Assembly (NCBI RefSeq): GCF_000702945.1
Contig: NZ_JNLE01000005.1
Coordinates: 1-64,000, forward strand
Length of the DNA: 64,000 bases
Origin: Clostridium sp. KNHs205
Lineage (GTDB): Bacteria; Bacillota; Clostridia; Lachnospirales; Lachnospiraceae
Reading direction: 5' to 3'
A program made the position numbers and the translations under genes. The notes beneath the pieces were generated by a model. It worked only from the letters and a program-made list of their open reading frames with translations. It made no database searches and had not been told where the DNA came from. Positions 57,944 through 64,000 of the stretch are shown here, in pieces (the first letter of the stretch is position 1; every line of letters begins with the position of its first letter).

Positions 57944-58000
57944 CTATTACCAGGTGCTACTCCTATTACCAGGTGCTACTCCTATTACCAGGATGTTATT
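57944..58000. repeat. 19-bp tandem repeat between T-box and trpS
   Basis: CTATTACCAGGTGCTACTC repeats at 57944, 57963 and 57982 (the third copy diverges after CTATTACCAGG). It lies downstream of the T-box terminator, so it is transcribed only when the T-box reads through. Confidence 0.7.
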
Positions 58001-58009
58001 TCTTTTACA

Positions 58010-58304
58010 AAAAAAGACCTCTGTCACAGAATACTACTCTCGTAATATCACTGGGACAAAAGTCATGTTCACTTCTGCGGTACCACCCGGTTTGGCGCAC
58101 TAGCGCCCGCTCAATCCATATACAAAAATATATGCTTCATTGATAACGGCTGAAGACCCCGTCGGGCATTACTTGGAATCGTTCCTTTCCTCCCGAGCCT
58201 ATAAGTCCATTCATACAGATTCTGCTGCTGTCTTCCACCCTGCGACAGCTCTCTGATAACAGATGCTTCTGCTTACTACTCTTAATCATCGGCTTTTCTT
58301 TTTC
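58010..58304 (-). ncRNA. T-box riboswitch (tryptophan) controlling trpS
   Basis: On the minus strand the T-box core GGGTGGTACCGC (about 58077-58088) lies before a terminator whose arms, GACTTTTGTCCCAG and CTGTGACAGAGGTC, end in a run of T at about 58011. The stem I region near 58200-58260 shows the AGAGAGCTG-type opening and a specifier context GAA-TGG-ACT. The TGG codon (58207-58209) specifies tryptophan, in agreement with trpS. Uncharged tRNA-Trp would pair with the T-box and let RNA polymerase read on. Confidence 0.92.
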
Positions 58305-58311
58305 TGTATTC

Positions 58312-58341
58312 AGTATACTCCATGGAGCAAACGAAAGTCAA
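58312..58341 (-). promoter_or_regulatory. Promoter of the T-box/trpS transcript
   Basis: On the minus strand TTGACT (58336-58341) and TATACT (58312-58317) are 18 bases apart, just after the stop of the HAD gene. Confidence 0.6.
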
Positions 58342-58343
58342 TA

Positions 58344-58964
58344 TTAAATATTATTCAACAGCTCAGCAAAACTATCGATAGCTTTGTCGTAGCCCTTTAC
58401 GTCACCGAAACCATATCTGGCATAGATAAACGGTATCCCCGCTTTCTGTGCAGCTGCATAATCTCCCTCAGTATCACCTAAATATACCGGTGACTGCAAG
58501 TTATTTCTCTCGATTACAAGCCTTATGTTGTCAGCTTTTAATTTACCGCTTCTGCCTGGATATTCGAAATCCTCAAAGATATCCCACAGTTTATGAGCAT
58601 TCAGAAAACACTGGATATATCCCTCCTCACAATTGCTTACGATAAAGAGCTTATAGCTCTTCTTAAGCTCTTTTAAGGTACTGATTAATCCAGGGTACAA
58701 TATACCTCCGTCCTTCTCAAGGTAAGGACATTGTTTGATAACGCTCTCTCTCATAATAGCAAGGGCTGTCTCTGTCTTGGCACCAGGAAGCAGCTTGACT
58801 GCTATTTCTTCTAAAGGCCGTCCATATAGAGCTTTTAAATTATCAGCTGTTATAACATCCTTAACCTCACCATATTTTGCAGCTTCAGCCTGCCATACTA
58901 CTGCTGCTCCGTCTGTTGCATCCCATAGTGTTCCATCTAAATCAAATATTATACTGTCCGCCAT
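58344..58964 (-). CDS. HAD-family hydrolase, phosphoglycolate-phosphatase-like
   Basis: The 206-residue product has all HAD motifs: IIFDLDGTLWD at the start (two catalytic Asp), FIVSNCEEGYI near 105, a conserved Lys in SGKLKADNI near 140 and VYLGDTEGDYAAAQKAGIPF near 165. A helical cap lies between motifs I and II. It probably removes phosphate from a small metabolite; the substrate is not predictable. AAGGAGAGCATT precedes the ATG at 58964. Confidence 0.82.
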   Translation of the reverse strand: MADSIIFDLDGTLWDATDGAAVVWQAEAAKYGEVKDVITADNLKALYGRPLEEIAVKLLPGAKTETALAIMRESVIKQCPYLEKDGGILYPGLISTLKELKKSYKLFIVSNCEEGYIQCFLNAHKLWDIFEDFEYPGRSGKLKADNIRLVIERNNLQSPVYLGDTEGDYAAAQKAGIPFIYARYGFGDVKGYDKAIDSFAELLNNI

Positions 58965-59225
58965 AATGCTCTCCTTCAAACTGTTACTGCCTCTCTAGTG
59001 AGAAAGGCCTTTCTTGTGTAGTAAAATGCGTTGGATTTCAAATCATTTTATTTAAGCAATATCACAAGCAGGCTTATGACATGCATGAGGTTGTTCTTAT
59101 GCTTTTATTATATCTGATAAATCCTTTGTAGTATACTACTTTTCGTAAAGAAAATTTTTTACTTTTAACTGCATCCTATCTATGTTATAATAAGTCAAAA
59201 TTTATTAACTGAAGGAGAGAGTATT

Positions 59226-59705
59226 ATGGAGCAAATTGCAAGCTTTACCATAGACCACCTAAGGTTGCTGCCGGGTATTTACGTATCAAGAAAAGACAAA
59301 GCAGGTGACACGGCCCTTACCACATTTGACATACGTATGACCAGACCCAATTATGAGCCGGTTATGAATACTGCTGAGATCCATACCATCGAGCATCTGG
59401 GTGCAACATTTTTAAGAAATCATCCTGAATATAAGGATAATACGATTTATTTTGGACCTATGGGCTGTCGTACAGGCTTCTACCTGATACTGGCAGGGGA
59501 TTATACTTCGAAAGATGTTGTCCCTTTGATTACAGAAATGTATACTTTCATACGGGATTTTACCGGTGAGGTTCCCGGAGCCGCTGCATTTAACTGCGGT
59601 AACTACCTTGATATGAACTTGAATATGGCAAAATATCTTGCCGATAAATTTGTAAAAGAAATACTAGATGGAATAGATGAGGATCATCTAAACTATCCCC
59701 ATTAA
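59226..59705 (+). CDS. luxS: S-ribosylhomocysteine lyase (autoinducer-2 synthesis)
   Basis: The 159-residue enzyme splits S-ribosylhomocysteine into homocysteine and the AI-2 precursor DPD. The zinc ligands are in AEIHTIEHLGATFLRN near residue 50 and in FNCGNYLDM near 125; the catalytic Cys is in GPMGCRTGFYL near 80. Length is standard. GAAGGAGAGAGTATT precedes the ATG. It recycles methionine-cycle products and may support signalling. It is monocistronic. Confidence 0.95.
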   Translation: MEQIASFTIDHLRLLPGIYVSRKDKAGDTALTTFDIRMTRPNYEPVMNTAEIHTIEHLGATFLRNHPEYKDNTIYFGPMGCRTGFYLILAGDYTSKDVVPLITEMYTFIRDFTGEVPGAAAFNCGNYLDMNLNMAKYLADKFVKEILDGIDEDHLNYPH

Positions 59706-59709
59706 TGAG

Positions 59710-59740
59710 GACGGGGTTTTTATTACCCCTCCTTTTTTTT
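59710..59740 (+). terminator. Terminator of luxS
   Basis: GGGGT and ACCCC close a 7-base loop, followed by TCCTTTTTTTT, just after the luxS stop. Confidence 0.8.
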
Positions 59741-59858
59741 ATTATGAACTTTCGTTAATTAACTCATTAAATTCTATACTTCTTACAGCCATGATAAAAT
59801 TCAGAGTGAATTATAAAATGCTTCTATTTATAACGACTCACACACCGGAGGTAACAAC

Positions 59859-61568
59859 TTGCTAAAGACAATCAAAAGTAAACTAATTTTTCTTATTATA
59901 GGTATTCTCATAATGCTTATAATCCTCAGTGCCTATTTTATATATGTGATGAATTCAATGAATGACAAATCTCTTATAATGAATGAAGAGCTGCTACCCG
60001 GGATTATCATCTCCGAAGATCTCAATACCATGACCTCTAACTACAGGATTCAGGAATATAATCATATCCTTAATGACGTACTATCCTCAAAACTCGAAGT
60101 GGAAAAAGATTTAAATGCAAGAAAAGATCAGATCAATGAGAAATTAGAAGAATATAAAAAGTATATCAGAACTTCCAATTATGAAATACTATACAATCAG
60201 ATAATAACAAGCTGGCAAAGCTATATAGCCCTCCATGATAAAGCCATAAGCTATAGCAGAAATCAGGATACTGCTTCTGCCTTGGAACTTATGAATAATG
60301 ATTCAAAAACAGCCTTTGACACAATCTCCGCTCTTTTGTCAAAGTTAGTTGATTATAATAAAACTGCTGCCACAAAAGAAACGAAATCCAGTAATGATTT
60401 ATACCAAAGCGCAGCAAGAAACAGTATAATCGTAATTCTCGCACTATCCGTCATTAGCCTTGTGATGGTTTTCTTCATTATCCGGTCAATTCTTAAACCT
60501 CTGAATATCTTAAAAAGAGAATTAAATACTCTTGCCGAGCAAGGTGGAGATTTGACCCAGACAATACATATTAAAACCAAAGATGAAATCAACCAGCTGG
60601 CCATCAGCATAAATAAATTCATCGGGAATATCAGGGGAATCATTGAGAATGTCAGTCACTATTCTGCCGGTACCGATAATCTGGTAGCCGAGGTTCAGAC
60701 AAATATGTTATCCTTAAGCAGTACCATTGAAGATATCTCAGCAACTACGGAGGAATTGTCAGCCGGAATGGAGGAAACAGCTGCCTCCAGTGAAGAAATG
60801 ACCAGCTCTGCTATGGAAATAGAAAATACCGTTCATGCTATAGCCTCCAAAACTGCTGAAGGCGCTGAGAAAGTAAATGAAATCAGCCGCCGGGCAGCTG
60901 ATGTAAAGTCCCGAATCAGACTCTCACAGGAGGAAACCTATAACCTGTTAGAAGAGGTCAATGGCAAACTAAGACTTTCCATCGAGGAATCCAAGATTGT
61001 ACAGCAGATCAATGTATTATCAGAGTCTATTATGCAGATTACAAATCAGACCAACCTCCTGGCATTAAATGCCGCCATCGAAGCTGCCAGGGCCGGGGAA
61101 GCCGGGAAAGGCTTTTCCGTGGTTGCCGAGGAGATACGAAAGCTGGCGGAGGAATCCAAAAATGCGGTAGAAGAAATACAAGGTATTACAGATAAGGTGA
61201 CCCTGTCCGTTGATAATCTGGCAGTGAACTCCAAGTCTCTACTGACCTTTATGGATACAAATGTACGCAATGATTATACTTCCTTTCTGGATATTATGGA
61301 GAAGTACAGTGAAGATGCTTCTTTTGTTGATACTTTAGTTAAGAATTTCTACCAGGCTGCCAGTAACCTTTCAGAAAACGTAAGCCATATGCTCGAAACC
61401 ATTGACGGTGTATCCGCAGCCGCCAGTGAAGGTGCCGAGGGCACTGCTGAAATAGCTAACAAGGTAACCGATATAAATAGTATGTCTGCTGAAGTTCTGA
61501 ATAAAGTAAATGATTCCAGAAACAACATGCAAAGATTACAGCAGGAAATCTCTAAGTTTACCACCTAG
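59859..61568 (+). CDS. Methyl-accepting chemotaxis protein with helical-bundle sensor
   Basis: The 569-residue receptor has a membrane helix at 9-30 and an extracytoplasmic four-helix-bundle sensor to about 187 (ELLPGIIISEDLNTMTSNYR). A second membrane helix at 190-212, a HAMP domain (LNTLAEQGGDLTQTIHIKTK) and a signalling domain follow; the tip reads QTNLLALNAAIEAARAGEAG near residue 400. The start is a TTG behind GGAGGTAACAAC. The signalling half is closely related to that of the receptor at 13275, but the sensor is different. Confidence 0.9.
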   Translation: MLKTIKSKLIFLIIGILIMLIILSAYFIYVMNSMNDKSLIMNEELLPGIIISEDLNTMTSNYRIQEYNHILNDVLSSKLEVEKDLNARKDQINEKLEEYKKYIRTSNYEILYNQIITSWQSYIALHDKAISYSRNQDTASALELMNNDSKTAFDTISALLSKLVDYNKTAATKETKSSNDLYQSAARNSIIVILALSVISLVMVFFIIRSILKPLNILKRELNTLAEQGGDLTQTIHIKTKDEINQLAISINKFIGNIRGIIENVSHYSAGTDNLVAEVQTNMLSLSSTIEDISATTEELSAGMEETAASSEEMTSSAMEIENTVHAIASKTAEGAEKVNEISRRAADVKSRIRLSQEETYNLLEEVNGKLRLSIEESKIVQQINVLSESIMQITNQTNLLALNAAIEAARAGEAGKGFSVVAEEIRKLAEESKNAVEEIQGITDKVTLSVDNLAVNSKSLLTFMDTNVRNDYTSFLDIMEKYSEDASFVDTLVKNFYQAASNLSENVSHMLETIDGVSAAASEGAEGTAEIANKVTDINSMSAEVLNKVNDSRNNMQRLQQEISKFTT

Positions 61569-61719
61569 AGTCTGCTTAAAACACTTATGCCGCACTGGGC
61601 GTTCCATAGCTTTTTGTTACCTCTTTTTTGTTCTCTGCTTGTCTTAAATAGCATCCCCTGTGGTTATATTTTTCCTGTATTTGAATATAGTATAATGATA
61701 AATAAGAAATGGAGAAGCT

Positions 61720-62640
61720 ATGGAAGGTTACGGTATGACTAATTCTTTTAACAACGAGGATGCTGATAAGGTTAACAATCCAAATACAGCAGGCAGTGCA
61801 TCATCTCCTGAAAATAATACCATTAACTCTGTTGGGAATTACAATACCGGAAATCATGGTAGCGGATATCCATACGGATATTTTAACGGAGCTGTAAACC
61901 CTGCTGCATCCGGTTTTAAGAATACATCCGCTTATAATAATAACTCCGCCGGTAATAATGCATCAGATGATATTTCTGCTGACGATGGTGCATATGACAG
62001 TAATAATGCTTATAACAATGGCTTTGATTTTACATATCAGGATAATCCTGAAAGCACAGAAAGCAGTTCACAAGCCGGGGCTGCTGACTTTGATTCTACT
62101 GCTTCTAATGAACCCCACGAATCTGGTTCTGAAGAACTGCCGCCTAACGAAAATAATTTAAAGCATATGTTAGATATCATGAAGGCTGCATTTCCGCATC
62201 TTGATAATGAAACACAGGAATCCGCAAGTCTGATTATACAGACCACTGAGCTAATGGACACCCTGCAGTCAGTCAGAAGCAAAGACCGTGTTTCTGCATT
62301 TAGCTTTCAAAGGCAGAACATTGATATTGTTGCATTATTGAACAGCATCCGAAAGGTATGTTATGCAAGAGAGAGACAGATTATTGACAGTATTCTGAAC
62401 TTTATGAATATGAAAAATATGTTTGAAACCTACTCTGCTCTTTCCAGTATGATGGCTTCCCAGGCTGAGACTACAGAGAACAATACTGAAAATAATACTA
62501 ACAACACTGAATCAAACAATGGTTTCGGTTCAGGTTTAAATCCTAATATGATGGAGCTTCTTAGTACAATGCTGTCACCGGAGCAAAAGAGTACCTTTGA
62601 TAACTTAAGTATGATGTTTAATATGATGCAGGAAAATTAA
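61720..62640 (+). CDS. Asn-rich protein of unknown function, first of a pair
   Basis: The 306-residue protein has a low-complexity N-terminal half rich in Asn, Ser, Gly and Tyr, then a compact helical module at about 150-245 (LKHMLDIMKAAFPHLDNETQ, VALLNSIRKVCYARERQIID). A second Asn-rich linker and a short helical end (NMMELLSTMLSPEQKSTFDN) follow. No signal peptide or enzyme motif is seen. AAATGGAGAAGCT precedes the ATG. The next gene begins 18 bases downstream and has a similar helical style, so the two probably work together. I do not recognise the family. Confidence 0.65.
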   Translation: MEGYGMTNSFNNEDADKVNNPNTAGSASSPENNTINSVGNYNTGNHGSGYPYGYFNGAVNPAASGFKNTSAYNNNSAGNNASDDISADDGAYDSNNAYNNGFDFTYQDNPESTESSSQAGAADFDSTASNEPHESGSEELPPNENNLKHMLDIMKAAFPHLDNETQESASLIIQTTELMDTLQSVRSKDRVSAFSFQRQNIDIVALLNSIRKVCYARERQIIDSILNFMNMKNMFETYSALSSMMASQAETTENNTENNTNNTESNNGFGSGLNPNMMELLSTMLSPEQKSTFDNLSMMFNMMQEN

Positions 62641-62658
62641 TTTTATGGAGGAATAAGT

Positions 62659-62934
62659 GTGAATAATTTAAATTGGATGAATCACCCGGCAATGAAAAAC
62701 ATTGATCCCAGAAAACTGGCTATACTAGTTGATCTTTCCAAAGAAGCTGAGGGCAAATCCCAGGATAAGGTTGTTCCTCTGCTGGTAAAAGCTAATACCC
62801 AGCTAAAGGCAATGAATTTAACGTTTACCAAAGAAGAGAATGACCTGTTAGTGGATATACTGACACAAGACATGTCCCCTGCCGATAAGCAAAAAGTAGA
62901 AATGATTAAAAAAATGTCTAAAAACTTCCGCTAA
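62659..62934 (+). CDS. Small helical protein of unknown function, second of a pair
   Basis: The 91-residue all-helical product begins with a GTG behind GGAGGAATAA and reads MNNLNWMNHPAMKNIDPRKL then AILVDLSKEAEGKSQDKVVP. The block LSPEQK/MSPADKQKVEMIKKM resembles the end of the upstream protein, suggesting a shared short helical motif. It is co-transcribed with the Asn-rich gene and closed by a strong terminator. Function unknown. Confidence 0.65.
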   Translation: MNNLNWMNHPAMKNIDPRKLAILVDLSKEAEGKSQDKVVPLLVKANTQLKAMNLTFTKEENDLLVDILTQDMSPADKQKVEMIKKMSKNFR

Positions 62935-62941
62935 GCTTGTA

Positions 62942-62989
62942 AAAGCCTGAAGAAGCAAGGAATCTAGCCCTTGCTTCTTCAGGCTTTTT
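62942..62989 (+). terminator. Terminator of the Asn-rich gene pair
   Basis: AAAGCCTGAAGAAGCAAGG pairs with its complement across an 8-base loop and ends in TTTTT. Confidence 0.9.
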
Positions 62990-62999
62990 ATTTATTCAT

Positions 63000-63500
63000 C
63001 TATGCTGTTGCTATCAGATCTTTTACCATTATGCTCTGGCCGCTATCGCTTGCCAGGGAGCTATATCCATGCTTATCATATAATGCAACTGCTCCCTTAT
63101 TGTGAAGAAAAACATTCAATACTATCTTCTCTATCCCTTTATTTTTCGCATAATCCTCCAGAAAATTCATTATCTTATCGCCATAACCCTTTCTGCGGTA
63201 CTTATTATAAACTTCCAGATCATAAATATAAACAACTTGATAACCTGAGATTTCTCTTTGTCCATACCATACAAAACCAACTTCCATACTTTGATCAATC
63301 ATTACTTCCATATGATAATCTTCACGAATCCTTCCCTCTGGCAGAAGGTGGTCAATATTGTCCTTAGCAATTGTATAGGCCTCTTCTTTGGTCATGCAGC
63401 CCGTTGCAAACATCTCTTCTGCATATTGCTCCGGTATGGCTTTTTTGTATTTCTTTAATTCTTCACTTGTAATTGCTCTTGTGCCTGTTATTTCACTCAT
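63000..63500 (-). CDS. GNAT-family N-acetyltransferase
   Basis: The 166-residue product has a GNAT fold: VVYIYDLEVYNKYRRKGYGD near residue 95 is motif A with the acetyl-CoA loop (R-K-G-Y-G), followed by KIVLNVFLHNKGAVALYDKH, the motif B segment with Asn and Tyr. It transfers an acetyl group to an unknown amine. The start at 63500 (MSEITGTRAIT) follows AGGAGGGGTTATTTT; upstream codons from 63593 are not conserved in style. Confidence 0.82.
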   Translation of the reverse strand: MSEITGTRAITSEELKKYKKAIPEQYAEEMFATGCMTKEEAYTIAKDNIDHLLPEGRIREDYHMEVMIDQSMEVGFVWYGQREISGYQVVYIYDLEVYNKYRRKGYGDKIMNFLEDYAKNKGIEKIVLNVFLHNKGAVALYDKHGYSSLASDSGQSIMVKDLIATA

Positions 63501-63612
63501 AAAATAACCCCTCCTGTTCAGGAATCCATAATTCATTTTCACACTATACCAGTTTTTACCAGTAAAGTCAATTGCAATGGGTTCCTCTTTCAAGAGGGGT
63601 TATTCATATTAT

Positions 63613-64000
63613 TTAGTTTGTGACGGAGCTAAGTGAAGCTGCTGCCGTCAGATAATAATAACAGGTAACAGAAATCTCCCTGCCCTCCGGCAAATCCATG
63701 CTGTAAGTTATTTCATAAGTCTTATCATCGATATAGGTAATGCCTACCATTAACTGATCTGTGCACTCCGTGCCGTCTTCCCTGTAAGCTTTTACATTAG
63801 AAAGCGAAGAGATATCCTCCATCGTGGTATTTGCTGGTAAATCATATCTGTTAGCAGCACCTTCTATACGTACACCTTCAAAATAAGTATACTGAACAGT
63901 CTCTTTCGTAACATTACCATATTTATCGGCTACTTCATAATTTACAAAGTATGCATAGTCTTCAATTGGCTGGACTGTAATCTTGATATCCTTATTTGTA
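63613..64000 (-). CDS. C-terminal part of a probable beta-rich surface or secreted protein (5' end outside window)
   Basis: The frame is open to the right edge; 128 residues are visible, ending in AAASLSSVTN. The sequence is beta-rich with alternating Tyr, Thr and charged residues (VNYEVADKYGNVTKETVQYT, VGITYIDDKTYEITYSMDLP), as in Ig-like or adhesin-type repeats of secreted proteins. No catalytic motif or sorting signal is visible. An internal ATG at 63822 is not the true start. Confidence 0.5.
   Translation of the reverse strand, partial: TNKDIKITVQPIEDYAYFVNYEVADKYGNVTKETVQYTYFEGVRIEGAANRYDLPANTTMEDISSLSNVKAYREDGTECTDQLMVGITYIDDKTYEITYSMDLPEGREISVTCYYYLTAAASLSSVTN

Overview
The window comes from a low-GC, anaerobic, spore-forming member of the Clostridia, most likely Lachnospiraceae (Anaerocolumna/Lachnoclostridium-like). 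The evidence is strong AGGAGG ribosome binding sites, pyruvate and 2-oxoacid ferredoxin oxidoreductases, rubrerythrin, collagen-like exosporium proteins behind sigma-K-type promoters, a T-box in front of trpS, and Clostridia-specific families (DUF3787, DUF3793, chorion-class high-cysteine protein). The genus is an inference.

1-12337 is the right end of a prophage or integrative element that continues past the left edge. A leftward early operon carries an excisionase-like HTH protein, a Bro/Rha-type antirepressor, many small proteins, an AbrB-like regulator, Gp157, a nucleotidyltransferase-fold protein, a RecA-like ATPase, an SSB-like protein, a CHC2 primase piece, a DUF927 helicase and a PDDEXK nuclease. 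Rightward from a divergent control region run a two-HTH repressor, an ImmA/IrrE-type metalloprotease and a large serine recombinase. The recombinase ends a few bases from the chromosome junction. That junction falls inside asnB, of which only the 3' part (12338-13045) remains here, so the element has split asparagine synthetase B within its conserved ADEIFGGYPW motif.

13-26 kb is core chromosome: a chemoreceptor, metNIQ, the 1179-residue pyruvate:ferredoxin oxidoreductase, a DUF3787 spore protein, a GGDEF/EAL protein with an extracytoplasmic binding domain, and tcdA. 26.4-29 kb is repeat-rich. It holds a 230-bp fold-back element, a LexA-type box overlapping a promoter, an array of alternating 64/65-bp repeats followed by a weak terminator, a VOC protein, and the first of two copies of a 214-bp palindrome. 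29-34 kb has a Fur-type DUF3793 gene, msrA and a mannonate/fructuronate operon (uxuA-uxuB-gntR). 34-38 kb has two large collagen-like spore-surface genes.

38-48 kb holds a chemoreceptor, DUF2318 and MltG-like proteins, a subtilase, rubrerythrin, a Fur-type korAB pair, an isochorismatase-fold enzyme and small probable spore proteins. 48-56 kb holds aroC, bioY and a spermidine/putrescine regulon (XRE-cupin regulator, potABCD), then the second palindrome copy. 56-64 kb holds a 2-hydroxyacid dehydrogenase, T-box-controlled trpS, a HAD phosphatase, luxS, a third chemoreceptor, an Asn-rich gene pair, a GNAT acetyltransferase and the 3' end of a probable surface protein.

The most unusual material is non-coding: three families of long imperfect palindromes, one with two copies that differ by paired compensatory changes, and a candidate SOS-controlled transcript over a dimeric repeat array with no recognisable gene.
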